Numbered from the stretch's first letter, positions 1 through 12,014 are shown. The stretch is 64,000 bases of DNA from Cydia pomonella (GCF_033807575.1 NC_084705.1:16486019-16550018), one strand, 5' to 3'. Program-made: numbers and translations. Notes: generated from the sequence alone by a model not told the origin.

Positions 1-108
1 TAATATACCTACACGTTAGTGTATTCCTGACAAAAATAAATTAATAGTTTAAAAAACACTAGAAAAACACGCTTTTTTATGGTGTAGGTTGCATGGTGGT
101 TTGTTATA

Positions 109-350
109 ACCTTGAAACCTGATCGTGTTCAAAGTCCATTACGTGACCTTTCTCAGAAGTGCAAACACGACTATGATACGATATTCCATCATGGAATGCC
201 AGTGCCTATCTTCCGGCTTCATCATCAGACCTTGAAACCTAATCGTGGTCAAACTTCATTATAAGACTTTTCTAACAAATCCAAACACAGCTATGATACG
301 ATGTTCCATCATGAAGTTCCAGTTCATATCTTCCGGCTCCATCATCAGAT
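109..350. repeat. Two-unit tandem repeat, about 120 bp per unit
   Basis: The segment starting CCTTGAAACCT near 111 recurs near 231. The units stay alignable throughout, sharing AAACAC, CTATGATACGAT, TTCCATCATG, ATCTTCCGGCT and CATCATCAG. They differ at many positions, so the duplication is not recent. Function unknown. Confidence 0.75.
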
Positions 351-579
351 CAGTTCTACAGTACCATATTATTATATTGTCATCAGAACTACATACAGTT
401 GCCAATTTTCATGACGCTACGATCCTTGGAAGATGGTTAAATTAGTTACCTTAGATTCCATTACATAGTTACATACAGTACGACCTAAAGTGTATTAAAA
501 AAACAATTTTTAGTGTTCCGTAGTCAACTAGGAATCCTTATAGTTTCGCCATGTCCATCTGTCTGTCCGAGGCTACAAT

Positions 580-808
580 GTGAGGTACCCTACAGTGTGA
601 AGTATTGCTGGAAAAGTCTTTCAAAACTTCGTTCCCATGTACATGGGTGCAATAAACGAATATGAATATGAATGAAACGACGACAAAATTTCTTTCGCAG
701 CGATTATATTAGAACACATTCACTTTATCAAAAAATGTCAAAAGACCCCTATAAGTTTTGAAAGACTTTTCCAGCAATACTTCACACTGTAGGGTACCCC
801 ACATTGTA
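580..808. repeat. Long inverted repeat with about 53-bp arms
   Basis: Bases about 580-632 (with GGTACCCTACAGTGTGAAG) recur as the reverse complement at about 755-808, with about one mismatch in 53. The spacer holds a LINE-like tail (GTGCAATAAACGAATATG, near 645). CCGTAGT and CTGTCTGTCCG motifs just upstream (510-570) mark it as part of the GGGTTCCGTA repeat family found elsewhere in the window. Confidence 0.7.
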
Positions 809-1632
809 GCAATGTACAATGCATTATGTCTAGGAATTATACTGTACTTTACTTTTTCATACTTTAATGAATCATTTTAAATAACTGCAGTTTGCTAAAA
901 TATATGTTTTTTCATCTATATAGCCATCTAAATCATTTTCGCTACGGGGTATTTATCTTTAGACATGTAAAGTTTCGATTGCAAATAAGTATCATGCCAT
1001 ACGCCATACGTCTATTAATTTATTTAGGTACTGATTATGCAAATTTGTTCATTTGTTTAACTCGGGTAAAAGATACCATTACACCCCTTGGTTAACAATC
1101 TACTATTCTAATAGCTCCAGTTTAGCCTATTGTGACAGAAGAGTAACTACGGAATCCTATGCTGAGCATGGCCCGACATGCTCTTAGCCGGTTTCTATTT
1201 GGTTTAGGTCGTTATAAATGACGTTCGTCGTGTTACTTAAGTAAAAAATGAATCAGATTAGTATCAACATTATTATTTTGTAGCTCGTACAGCGCGTTGG
1301 CGTCGGACGCTGCATTGATAACCATGCGGACGTCAACTGGAATTCTGTTCTACCTAAGTATATTTATTTTATGAAATTATAGTAGCTTTTAAACATAGCG
1401 TATGTTTCATATGATGTTGTTATATTTCATATACCAATTGTAATTTGTAATATGCAAAGTAACAATGATAAGGAAAACGACAATAAATATTTCGTAAACG
1501 TCGTTTCGTGAAGGTTTCCAACCTTCACAGTCAGCGATTGATAATAAACATAGATGAAGAACTAGCTCTGCAAAATGACCCCACACACATTGTGCCGAAG
1601 CAGGCGGAGCGTCAACTTTGTGCCACGGAGCT

Positions 1633-1778
1633 GCCTGCGTAGCCAACGTGCATATTGTTCACGCTCCGTGGCGAACGAAACGCAACTGTCACAGTCGCAC
1701 TAATATAGAAGAGTGATAGAGAGAGATGACTGGGCTACGCTACAGAGCGTTAACGATTGTAACGTTGGCTACGCGGCC
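1633..1778. mobile_element. Foldback MITE, 'CGTAGCCAACG' family, copy 1
   Basis: A compact element of about 146 bp. It opens with GCGTAGCCAACGTGCA and closes with the complementary ACGTTGGCTACGCGGCC. The inside is conserved with the copies at 46055 and 60655 (GGCGAACGAAACGCAACTGTCA; AGAGTGATAGAGAGAGATGA). No open reading frame, so non-autonomous. Confidence 0.8.
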
Positions 1779-2379
1779 TGTTTACTTAGTTCGCAAATGG
1801 CGGCCCGTTGTCACAGTCATAGTAAGAAGTATTAAAATTATATCTTTAAGAAAAGAAATATGCCTTATTGTGCGGATAAATGATGTCCTAGTGGTTCTAA
1901 CAAACACTGGAAAAAATATGGGATTACCTTTCACGTACAGTTTAGCTAGGATCATATTATTTTGATTTCTCTTGATCAAAACAGGTTTTATATGGGGATG
2001 ATGTTATGCATTTTATCAATCATTGATATTAAGAAACTTTCATTTTAATTTTGTTCTGGTTGTTGTTTTAATAAGTTAAATTCCTGATAGTAAATACCAA
2101 TCGTCGTTGTAGGTGGCGCTTTTTTATGTGTACATTTTTACTTAGTGCTAGTATCTCGCTGCTATTTATAACTTTTCATTAATTTTGCGGACGGCAGGAC
2201 CGATTTGGCTAATTTTGGTATTGGAATATTTCTAGGTCTAGGGACGGTTTGAACGGTGGAAAGAATGCAAGGAAAATAGTAAAAACAATAATGATATTTT
2301 CCCATACAAACTCTTCCTACGACGACGACGTGTTCAATACGAATTTCTGCATGTTTGCTCTGATCAAGATGAAAATCGA

Positions 2380-2690
2380 TATCTGAGGATCCTAGAGGAC
2401 TTTTATAATGAATCTGAGGTCAATTGCGTTTTTTTTTTTCATGTTTGACCTAAAATTCGTTAGAAAGGTCCTCTCGGATCCTCAGATATCGATTTTCATC
2501 TTGATCGGATGATAAATTCTGAAATTCAAACCTACGGCCTTTTTTTTTCAATTTTGATATCAAATTCATAATAAAAGGCCTCTCAGATCTTCAGATATCG
2601 GTTTTCATCTTGATCACTTGATCAGAGTTAAATTCATAAACCCCAAATGCCAGCTATATTTTTTTCCGATTTTGACCTCAAATTTCCATT
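2380..2690. repeat. Imperfect tandem pair of about 110-bp units with an inverted partial unit
   Basis: CCTCTCGGATCCTCAGATATCG near 2470 recurs as CCTCTCAGATCTTCAGATATCG near 2579. Each is followed by TTTTCATCTTGATC and a T-tract. An inverted partial unit (GATCAAGATGAAAATCG) lies near 2362. Origin unknown. Confidence 0.6.
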
Positions 2691-4620
2691 AATTTCTACT
2701 TTCTGCTTTCTGGTCAAATTTACATTAATTTCTATCAGACATATTTCTCTGCCACCTAACTAAACATCACAGGTGCCCTATAAGATGAAAGATACAATGT
2801 ACTAATTAGTTTGGAGGCTTAATTGCCTTTAAACACGTGCGACAAACGAGCAAATAATAAGCCTGTATATTAATACACTTTAAAATAAAATAATAAATTA
2901 TCATACAAAAATATTGCATTTAAAACGTTCTATATCGCATGAAACCGTCTACATAGAGTTGGTTTCCATTGTTATGTATTTTCAAGTGTCAACGCTACAA
3001 CCAATCACAGCGCCTTATTTTATAATACACCAATCGTAGTTTGGGTGGTTAAAATTGACTAATCATGGTCAAACGAAGTTTCGTCGAAGAAGACAAGACC
3101 TAAACGTTGACGAGTTACAATTGGTTCGTTATGTATGACGCTGATATTTTGTATGACGTTAGTCTTCCATGTTTTTTTCGTTCGCTGTTCACATCCTTAC
3201 ATTGTTTGAAATTAAAATAGTGTCATCATCAAATATGTAGGTATGGGTTATGTATGAACGTTACCAAACGTTAATCTTCTGGAGGTTGTTTATCTTTTGG
3301 GGTCACAACCTTATTTACATTTAAGCTTTGAACATAACTGAAAATTTTATATTGGATTTAGGTCGAGTCTTATTTTGGCGGCCATTTTTATAAAAATGCG
3401 TTATTTTAACGGTAAATAGTCTTGTTGCCATATAGGTAAGTATTTTTTTTTTTACATTTTTTTTTTTTTACTTCGGAATGGGTTCAATATGATACCATAA
3501 ATGAATTTGGTATCCCCGATTTATACGAAAACGATACCAAACTTGGCCTAGAAGCTTAAATGTCATTAAACACATTTAGAATAAACGCCTGACAAAACAT
3601 TCTTCGCAAAGTATTTGTAATAGGAGGCGGGGCACAAATTTAAAAAGGGATTCGACTTAACAAGCCAAGAACAGAAAAAGTGTTTTACAGTACATATGGT
3701 GCTACTTTAGCGCACTAGTGCGCAAATAAGCATATTACGTTACTGTGTCAAACATTTAAAGGGCCATATGTACTGTAAAACGTTATACGATACATGTGCG
3801 AATAGATAATTCGCAACTCGTGTCGATTGAAAACACTCCCTTCGGTCGTGTTTTAATTTATCGCCACTCGTTTCGAATTTCCTATTTTTCGCACTTGTAT
3901 CGTAATGTACTATTTTAAACAGACTTTAATATTAAAATAATGCAAATGAAGACGGAATAAATGGGATTCTAAAGTATGGAATGTTGGAAAAAGCTCGAAT
4001 CCCAACAAAAATCGAACGGGCCGATTGCACCAAACTGTTTGTAATCGTAATAGCATTTGCAAAGAAAATCAAAGTGAAACTTACAAAAAAATACGTTCGA
4101 ATTGATAATCTCCTTCTTTTTTAAGTCGATTAAACTTCACTACTCAAAATAAATTGTCATAAAAACATTTTCTTAGGTTACCGCAATGAAAAAAATAAAA
4201 CAATACGCGATATTATCCGTTTATTACTAGGTACCTACTATACAAATAATTGTTTTGTTTTTTTGGTAAATTTAATAACTGAAATTAAGACTAAAAGCTG
4301 AATCTTAATTAACAGAATCTAATTTCTTTACGATTACTAAACTTTGAAGTCAGAATTATTTTATTATTATTTGATGACGCGCAGATTTATGAAATCTAAC
4401 CTTTAATAACATGACAATACCAATCAAGCAAGGCGCGCGTAGTCGTGTATGACACGATATAATATATACTAACGCCCAAGTCGTCACTTAGCATGTGTAG
4501 AAAATCACGTTGACCTGCTAATAATTATAGAGCTTACCGAAAAACCAGTTGTAAAAAATACACTATTACGAGTATCTCTATGTATACATACAACTGTAGC
4601 CTAAACGAGAAACAATATAA

Positions 4621-4880
4621 TTTTCACCTCAGCAGCTCGAACAAGCTTACTTTCGTCACGCCAGGGAGTGAGGAAAGTGCGACTTTCGTCACTCCAGGGA
4701 GTGAGACAAAGTAGCCTTTTAATTATATTTCTAGAAGCTTTCGTCATAATGATGATGCCTTTCATTCATGAATGTAAATAAATATGATTAACTTTACTTG
4801 ATGTTGCATTTTTTAATTCTTTAATATGTTCTCACTACTGAGGTGAAAAGTTGTAGGTGTCACACGAGAGCAAAGTTATT
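4621..4880. mobile_element. Short relative of the 930-bp repeat family
   Basis: It begins TTTTCACCTCAGCAGCTCGAACAAG and near 4840 reaches CTACTGAGGTGAAAAG, an inverted version of its start. It then runs CACACGAGAGCAAAGTTATTT directly into the full 930-bp copy, so two family members sit head to tail. Confidence 0.55.
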
Positions 4881-5810
4881 TTTCACGTCAGCAGCTCGAA
4901 CAAGGGTAATTTGCTGCTTAAAAACAGTGAGCAAAATCGCATTTTGCTCACCGAGTGAGACAAAATAACATTCAAGTGACCTTTAGATTCGAATGTCATT
5001 TCAACGTGCGGGGCCTAATACAAGCTCGAAATATTTGGATTATATTGTCTTTATCCCTTTCACGTCATTAGCAAAAAGAAAGAGACAAAAAAGTGCATAC
5101 GTAATTCAACGGTATATTGACGGTTTATAATAGACCCCCGAAATAAGTCAGACCGCATCGTTCCAAAACACCCTACGAGTCTTCATTCGTAATAATTAAT
5201 TAATGAAATAAAAGTTTAAAATTTAATAAAAACACCATATTTTACGTATTTTATTATACAATCAAAACAATGAACTTATACAAATTTACGCAATTGTTAC
5301 GCAGTAAATAATTCTACTTAACTATTTTTAACGATCTCTACTATAGTTGACAAATAGTAGTATCCGCAATTCGGACCGGCTCTTACAAAGTTTTTTTTAC
5401 AAAAAAAAAGTTGTCGATTGAACTGTCAATTGATGTTCTTTAATTCATTATTTTCGTATTATTTTATTGAAATATCTTTCGTTTTGTTTTATTGCGGTAA
5501 TTAAAGTTAGTTGTTAGAATACCTTCAGAAAACATGAGTGAAATAGTGATGAAGACGGATTACATTTTTTCAGGTTGTATTTTTTGATGGCTGACTGACG
5601 TGAAAATTTTTGTGTACTACACGAGATCAAAGTTATTTACATCTCGTGCGCTTTTGAGTCCCTTACTACGCTCAAGATTCTAAATTAGATTCACTCGCTA
5701 CGCTCGTGAATCTATTATAGAGTCTTTCGCTTGCACGGGACTCAAAACAAGCACTCGAAGAAATATCAAACTTTGCTCTCTTGTTGTACAAATAACTATT
5801 ACATCTCGTG
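4879..5810. mobile_element. 930-bp dispersed repeat, copy 1
   Basis: Nearly identical over its length to 40925-41852. Shared landmarks are the TTTCACGTCAGCAGCTCG start, GTGAGCAAAATCGCATTTTGCTCAC, an ATGAGTGAAATAGTGATG segment (near 5535 and 41583) and a tail ending TTGTTGTACAAATAACTATT. The start and parts of the tail match the Crypton-like relic at 34503-35735. No long reading frame; probably a non-autonomous deletion derivative. A partial duplicate of the tail follows at 5811-5875. Confidence 0.8.
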
Positions 5811-6248
5811 TTTTAGAGTCTCGCAAGAAAAACCAACTTTCCTCTCTTGTTGCAAAAATAACTATTTCTGTAGGTATTTTTGAATTATGTCATGCATGTA
5901 ATTAACGTGGTGATCGCGTGATGAAAGCACGTATCAAAAAAGTCTTGAATAATAATTGTAACGACGTAGAGACATGTTAACTATCAGTAGTTTTTTTTGC
6001 TTTTTTATCAGTAATTAGAAATGAAAGGACCAATTACTTTATTTATGATGAAACGAGGTAATCTGTAACCTCTAGTGATTACTAACTATATCTGCTGAAG
6101 TATCGATCCAGAGGCCGTGAGTTCAAGTCTCATCCAAGGCAGTAATTTTTCCACTTTTAAATTTATTCTAAGCTTAATAGCAGTTCGCAGACGTTTCTGT
6201 TGTTAAAAACTAACTAGGTATAGAGTTTTTAGTCAAGTATATTTTCAG

Positions 6249-6357
6249 ATGCTCGGTGACTGGTATGTGGTGGAGTACTATGCAAGCGCAGAGGAGGCCC
6301 TGTCATACAGCTGTATGAAATCAGTGTTCGCGCAAGACGACCATGTGCCAGCTGCAG
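6249..6357 (+). CDS. Lipocalin exon with the GxW motif
   Basis: 109 bp; acceptor ATTTTCAG, donor GTAACT. Encodes MLGDWYVVEYYAS and leaves one base for the next exon, which completes an Asp codon. Confidence 0.85.
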
Positions 6358-8112
6358 GTAACTAACAGAAACTAAACTTATTGAAATACTTAAAGCTGCC
6401 ATTATAGCTTCATTGTGAGGATACCTTTAGGTTTTATCAAGCTATAAGACAAGTACACAAATTATTAGTAGAAGTAAGGTATATAACCTACTTGTATAAT
6501 ATACAAGTGTATATTATATACCTTTAGTCTATTTTATACCTTAAGGTCTGATGCAGGTAAGAGTGGTCCCCATGCCGTGCCGAAAGAGGTATTCTTCTTC
6601 GAGAAAAATAAGAGGAAACAGGTTTACCTTTACTACACGTATATTGTAGCATACAGATTACCTACATTGGTGGGCCTCCTAGAACCGCTGCCAACGTAGT
6701 ATGTAAAAAGTCTAAGACCTGGATTTATTGAATGGTTATCAACTTTATTTCAGATGGTGGGTGGACGCCAGGTGTAACGATGAACTTCACTTACCGTTTC
6801 GCGGACGACCCTCTGGGGGAGAATCTTTTCGGCAACATTACTTGGCGCGTGGACCTCAACCAACCAGCCCATTGGACACATGCTGAGAGCACCTGTAAGC
6901 AACCAATGATGCTTATAATGAATCCCTTGTAGGTCAAAAACGGCTAGAGTACTTAGTATAGTTTTCGGGCCCAGTTTATCGGCAGAGGCGATTTAGCGAC
7001 CTTAAGACGAAACGGGAGGAAGTCACGCGTGTTGCGTTCATTCAGCCCAAAAAATAGCCACAAGCGTCTTAGTGTATAGTAGGTACACTAACTGAGCCGT
7101 AATCGAATCACTGGATATCTGTCAAGAGGCTGGCCGCACGTAACATAAATGCGTTGTTTGCGCTTGACCTAACAAATAATATATTTCTAGATGACGGCAT
7201 CTACAACACGTACGTGCTAGATACGGAGTATAAAACCTGGTCGCTGCTGCTGCACTGCGCGGAGCCGAAGGACAAGGCCCGGTATCTGAGCGCTTTCATC
7301 CTGTCTCGAAAGACGACGCTGCCCAAGAACGTAATGGCGTATCTCAGGGATAAGTTACCCAGGTTTGTAATAGCGCATAATAGTTTATGACAAGATCTAC
7401 TTTACTGCGCTGAGCAGAGTTAACTAAAAGGCTCAATTCTGAGGGGCTACCGCGAAAAATCGAAATTTCGTTATCTCGATCTCGCTCGAATATGCAAGAG
7501 CAATAGAGGGGCATGTAAATAAGCTTCGATTTTCGTTTTTTATGGTAGGGGCTCAGAGCTCCATAACACCATCATTCGTAAAGCTACCTCAAGGCTATCG
7601 ACGTTGGAACTAGCATTTATAAAACAATGATTTAGAGTAGCCTAACTAGAGTTTACGCTTTGATCAATGCAAAGAATCTGCATTAATTAGTCTACCATAC
7701 CAGTGCGTACAGTCGACAACGCCTATTTGATTTAAGTGACAATATGTTAATACCATCGAACCATGTGCTTGTCTGCTATCGATCGATAGATAATAAGAGA
7801 GAGTCTCTTCTTCTTCTTCTTCAGCCTAGCGTTTTCCCGGCCTAGCGCCAGGGTCCGCTTTCCTACTGAATCTTCTCCACTTTGCCCAATCTTCGGCAAG
7901 AGAGAGCCTATGTAGAAAAATATGTCATTTGACTGTATATTCCGTCCTTTATCGCCAGATACGACGTCGACATGAACTACGTGTTCGCGATCCCGCACGA
8001 CGACTGCAAGGACACGCCGGCGCGCGCCGACTACTCGCCAGTGCTCGTGCCGGTCGATTCCAAGAAACCGCAGAAACCCGGCCTCGCCTACGATGTAGCA
8101 CAGGATAATTAA
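6249..8112 (+). CDS. Lipocalin family protein, four exons, 5' end missing
   Basis: The exons join in phase at 6249-6357, 6754-6894, 7191-7362 and 7959-8112, giving 191 residues and a TAA stop. The splice sites fit: acceptors TTTTCAG, TTTCAG, TTTCTAG and CGCCAG; donors GTAACT, GTAAGC, GTTTGT. Residues 3-5 (GDW) followed by YVVEYYAS form the lipocalin GxW motif at the start of the barrel. Later parts fit beta-strands (NFTYRF, YNTYVLDTEYKTWSLLLHC) and the C-terminal helix (MAYLRDKLPR). Three cysteines (in YSC, LHC and DDC) may form disulfides. Lipocalins are usually secreted carriers of small hydrophobic ligands. The ATG at 6249 touches the splice acceptor, so it is an internal Met; a signal-peptide exon is missing. 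It resembles insect ApoD/karl-type lipocalins, but I cannot name an orthologue. Introns hold repeat fragments only. Confidence 0.85.
6754..6894 (+). CDS. Lipocalin exon, middle beta-strands
   Basis: 141 bp; acceptor TTTCAG, donor GTAAGC. Encodes GGWTPGVTMNFTYRFADD and onward to THAEST. An N-glycosylation sequon (NFT) and another (NIT) are present. Confidence 0.85.
7191..7362 (+). CDS. Lipocalin exon, later strands and helix
   Basis: 172 bp; acceptor TTTCTAG, donor GTTTGT. Encodes DGIYNTYVLDTEYKTWSLLL, HCAEPKD and the helix-like NVMAYLRDKLP. Confidence 0.85.
7440..7555. mobile_element. Short inverted-repeat MITE, 'GGGCCTACCG' family, copy 1
   Basis: Starts CTGAGGGGCTACCGCGAAAAA and ends TTTTTTATGGTAGGGGCTCAG, an imperfect inverted repeat. 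A relative is at 36418-36540, and a fragment near 56588 has GGCATACCGCGAAAACCG. Lies in the last lipocalin intron. Confidence 0.6.
7805..7910. repeat. Dispersed repeat fragment in a lipocalin intron
   Basis: A CTT-rich run followed by CAGCCTAGCGTTTTCCCGGC and AGGGTCCGCTTTCCTAC. I recognise this phrase as a common lepidopteran repeat, not an exon. Only one copy is in this window, so the call rests on memory. Confidence 0.4.
7959..8112 (+). CDS. Lipocalin last coding exon
   Basis: 154 bp; acceptor CGCCAG. Encodes YDVDMNYVFAIPHDDC and a Pro/Lys-rich tail, ending in VAQDN and TAA. GC-rich compared with its surroundings, as expected for coding sequence. Confidence 0.85.
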
Positions 8113-8431
8113 AAAGCTGAATTCACAAAATGTACCCGACATGGTCAAATACAGATATGCCTCTCGCGCTTCGCTAAGAGACCAACCATAGTCATACATG
8201 TACCATCTGAAAGCGTGAAGGTTTCTTTGACAGCTTACACCAAGACAACCTACGAGTATACCCAGAGTATTTGAAATAGCGAGGAAAGGATTACAAAAGA
8301 AAAATATTAAAATGTAATAGTAATATTTATATCCTAATGTTAAGTATGTAATCTAATGTCATTGTTGAAAAGCTTTAAATCCCGAATCTAAAATATCCAC
8401 TGATACTGCCAAAATTATTTATATACTTTTT

Positions 8432-8446
8432 AATAAAAATAATAAA
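8432..8446 (+). terminator. Polyadenylation signals for the lipocalin gene
   Basis: Two AATAAA hexamers (8432-8437 and 8441-8446), about 320 bp after the stop codon. Confidence 0.55.
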
Positions 8447-8999
8447 ATATCGTAACAACAAAATATATCTTTTCATATTTTAATTTGTGTTGTTTCAAGT
8501 AGAAACACCAAATACTATATTTCGGATTATAATTTATAAACCGATATACATGTCATATTTCATATAATAAGAAAAAGTGACCAATGCTTCCAGGACCCCG
8601 GGGCTGGAATCGAACCAGCTTCATCTGCTAACGCGGCAAGCTGGAGGTGGAGGCCTTGGTCACTTTTTCTTGAGATATGTCCTTTATTTCGGTTTAAATA
8701 TCGTAATGTATAATAATAAAAGATTAATTTGTCATAATTTTACCGACCTTTTAATTAAATAGCCAACCGTTACAGATAGCTACAAAACCAAGTGCTTCAA
8801 TTGCTTCAAATCAATTATCTGCAAAATCTAACTCGGAGAGAGTTGCTGCAAGAAAATCATTCACGATGACGTGCAGATTTGTCAAATCTAACCTTTAATA
8901 ACATGAAATTACAATCACACAATCTGTCTGCTTTGCGTAAAGGTTGAATGGTAGAAAATTCCTCATTGCATTAAGACCGCCTTTTGTACTATAAGGTTT

Positions 9000-9600
9000 T
9001 CTAATGTAATGTGGCTGGCCAGGCCGAACTTGCTCTTAAATACTCTATTGCACGCAGGACAGTAAAATTGGCCAGCTGCGTTGAACGTGTACGCGTATTA
9101 GGAGGGCTTAGGTCTCTCTTTCCGTAACTGGAGTTTTATGTCTAGGCTAGTGAGGTGGTTATCTTCAAATGTTTTGACACCGTTATGGATGGTAGAACGC
9201 CAAGAAGACCGCTTTCCAGCAAGCTCCTCTCAACGCTCAGGGTCGATGGCGCAAGCGCTCAGATGCCGTTTGAGCACGTCCTTGTAGCGCGGGGGCTGAC
9301 CACCGTGCTTCCGCTTACGCACCGCCAACTCAGAGTAGAGAACAGCTTTAGGCAAGCGGTGGTTATCCATTCGAGGGCATGCCCGCACCACCTGAGCTGC
9401 CGCTGCATTAGTAAGGCATCCATGCCATACATTCCGGAACGACGCAGGACCTCAGAGTTGGGAACATGGTCCTGCCACTTGATCCTGAGTATAGACCGCA
9501 GACACCTCAGGTGGTAAGTGTCCAGTTTCTTTGTCTGTTTTGTAGAGGCACCATGTCTCTGCTCGAAGAAGGAATTGTATTATGCTGACGACATGCCATT
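9000..9600 (-). pseudogene. 3' end of a non-LTR retrotransposon ORF2 (relic)
   Basis: Read on the - strand, this gives the C-terminal part of a LINE polyprotein: SRLPKA-like NHRLPKAVLYSELAVRKR, then RYKDVLKRHL, and a terminal C2H2-like finger YCPACNRVFKSKFGLASHI at about 9010-9065. At least one in-frame stop is present and no RT domain remains. GC content is higher than in the flanks. I recognise this motif series from many invertebrate endonuclease/reverse-transcriptase proteins. Confidence 0.7.
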
Positions 9601-10314
9601 GTAGATGTGGATGATTTAAAAGGTGAATTAACCTATGAACTATAGTCGTAGAAATGACCCAAATCTTACTTGTTATAGTCCTGCAATTAAAACATCATAT
9701 TGCCAAAATATCAAATTCCAATTATCATAAACTGAATTGCGCAAAGACGTTATAACTAGCCGAATCTTCTCTAAAAGGATCTTTGAATTTTAGTACTTAT
9801 ATACTTACGATTACCTTACATATAAGTCCACACAAGCTAAAGCAGCGTCGTCTTTAAGTCAGTTTAGAACTGTAACATATGGTTAGAATATACCTTTACA
9901 CGTTAACTGCTTTCGAAGAATCGATAGGGCACGAACATTGTTTGAAGCATATTAGTATGCTATACAGGATTCGTCTGCAAACACAATCAGCATAGGCACG
10001 TTCTATGGTACACATACGATAGTTATGACATTCAAACTTGACCGTGTCCAAACCACTCAGGCAACAATAGGCGGGCAGAATCGAATAGTCGCTCTTATGG
10101 AATATCTTGGTGGCGCGTCAATAATTTTACAATTTCCACAATTTACCCGAAGGCGACGTCAAAGAATAAAACTTTAGACAACTTTTACAGATGACAACAA
10201 ATTCCATGAAAAAGTCAATAGTGACACAACAGAGAGATGAGGTTTATAATCACAATAATGTTCTCGTCTCAAGTTGAAAGTTCAGATTTAGACTACACTA
10301 GCATTAGTGCTGCA

Positions 10315-10475
10315 GTAATGTCGCACTGCAATGCCGCTGCAGTAATGCTGCCGACTGCATCACAGCAGGAAACGTCAAAAATGACAGTTTATTGAGACAT
10401 TTATATGTATCAAATTAGATGTTTCCTGCAGTAATGCTGCTGACTGCATTAGGTACTGCACCAGTATTGCAGCGT
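10315..10475. mobile_element. GC-rich foldback sequence with CTGCAGTAATGCTGC motifs
   Basis: The phrase CTGCAGTAATGCTGCCGACTGCAT near 10338 recurs as CTGCAGTAATGCTGCTGACTGCAT near 10427. Related inverted pieces (GCAGTAATGTCGCACTGCA; GCACCAGTATTGCAGCGTG) lie at the edges. Likely a degenerate foldback MITE; ends not resolved. Confidence 0.45.
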
Positions 10476-10631
10476 GACATTATATAGGTTTAAATGTGCC
10501 GTGAAAATGAAGCGTATCGATTTGACATTTCAAAGTTTGTAGAGAGCATCAATAGTAGCGGATGAAACAACACACTAAGAGTTTCTGCTATCCAGGAATT
10601 ATTTTCCGAACAGATATATTATATCCCTATA

Positions 10632-10777
10632 GGGTGCTTAGCCAACGTACCACTCGTTAACGGTCTGTAGCGTAGCGTAGTCATCTCTCTCTATCACTCT
10701 TCTATATTACTGCGAAAGCGACAGTTGCGTTTCGTTAACTACGGAGCGTTAACGATTGGCACGTTGGCTACGCACCC
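10632..10777. mobile_element. Foldback MITE, 'CGTAGCCAACG' family, copy 2 (inverted)
   Basis: Opens GGGTGCTTAGCCAACGTACC and ends CACGTTGGCTACGCACCC. The interior matches the other copies in reverse orientation (CATCTCTCTCTATCACTCTTC; CAGTTGCGTTTCGTTA). Its termini are GGGTGCGTAGCC-like instead of GGCCGCGTAGCC. Confidence 0.75.
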
Positions 10778-10839
10778 AGTTCGCGTTGTAAAGTATCTGT
10801 CACAGTCTAATTGTTCTACAATTTTTAAAGATATACTTA

Positions 10840-10945
10840 GGAGGCAAACGAGCAGATAAATCGCCTGATGGTAAGCATTGCCATCCCCCTTGGACACCCG
10901 CAATTCTTGTAAGTGCGTTGCCGGCCGGCCTTTAAGATGAGAGAC
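10840..10945. repeat. Dispersed repeat core 'GGCAAACGAGCAG', copy 1
   Basis: GGAGGCAAACGAGCAGATAAATCGCCTGATGGTAAGC through TGCGTTGCCGGCC. Reverse-complement copies are at 36626-36735 and, split, at 17995-18252; a direct copy interrupts the LINE at 38333-38455. Its element class is unresolved. Confidence 0.7.
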
Positions 10946-12014
10946 ACTTATTATGACGGAAGAGATACATTTTTGGGGATGGGAGTTTTGTTAAGTTATG
11001 AAAATGGTAGATAATTTTGATGTGTAGTCTGATTCGTTACTTTCATGCTGACTGTACATAGTTAGCTTGGACCGACTAAACTTTGGTGCTACACCGTAAT
11101 ACGTGAGGGACTGAAAACGCGGACCTGTGTTACGACCTTACGACGCCGACGCAGGTTATCTGGGTAAACCCAGCAACCGTATGACTGCGAGGGTAAATAC
11201 GCTTTCTTAATTATTTTTCATTTTTCATGCTCGGAAACTCGGAAAGTGGGTCTTTGTTATTCTAAAAGTCTGCAGAAAATGATGCGTTTCTGCTCTAGAA
11301 AACTGCACTTTCTAAGAACGTTTTCTTTCTCTTTTTTACGATAAGCAAAATTTTGGTTTTAAATTTTAAAATAATTTATTGTACAATTTCCATTCCATAA
11401 ATAGCGATATTTTTACCTAAATTGTTAATTAAAAATACTCTCAAGACTCGTACTACTGAAGTGTATACTTAGGCGTATTTTTCTAAATGCACGTCTATTT
11501 TACTTTCCTCGTATCGAAATGTAGAGTCAGTATCGGACTATCCCAACTACCTTAACAAAAATGGGGAGCTTTCATCCCTTGGTATCTTCTATTATAATCC
11601 TTATTTCGTAACAGAAATTTATATCACAATAAACGTAATGAAAAATGAAAAAATGAAAATAAAAAATATTTATTTCGTAACTTATAAGTAAACTTTTTTA
11701 CAGCTGTGCCGATGACTCTTTTTAAGTAATGAAGATACTTGTATTAAGAAGCAACGCTCCTCCGTAATGGTAGCTTACAATTTGGGTGTGTACATTACAT
11801 ATGTATACAGGCTATAAAAATAATATTCTACGAAGTTATATAAGATCTAAATTAAATTAGTTACTAAGTTATTTACAATTTTGATGGTTCTAAAAGGCAT
11901 AGCTTACAGAGAGTTTTTGCTTCTTATAATTAACCTATAAGTAGATACTCGTATTATAAAAGTCGAATTGATAACTTCCTTCTTTTTTTTTAAGGCTTTT
12001 AAATAGGCAGATTT

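Larger units (their letters stand above)
1..6248. other. Repeat-rich region upstream of the lipocalin exons; no gene accepted
   Basis: No convincing exon was found. The region holds a two-unit tandem repeat near 109-350, a long inverted repeat at 580-808, a foldback MITE at 1633-1778, an imperfect tandem pair near 2450-2690 and a 930-bp repeat copy at 4879-5810. A block near 3670-3905 has paired GTACATATGG-type arms (around 3690 and 3763), which look like another MITE. Near 6100-6145 a tRNA B-box-like motif (GAGTTCAAGTC) suggests a SINE remnant. The lipocalin signal-peptide exon should lie in or beyond this region, but I could not identify it. Confidence 0.5.

Noticed and set aside
7747..8199. 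150-codon open frame opposite the last lipocalin exon
   Set aside because: It overlaps a well-supported exon in antisense and shows no family pattern.
9155..9517. 120-codon + strand open frame
   Set aside because: It is the antisense of the LINE C-terminal fragment, whose - strand motifs are recognisable.
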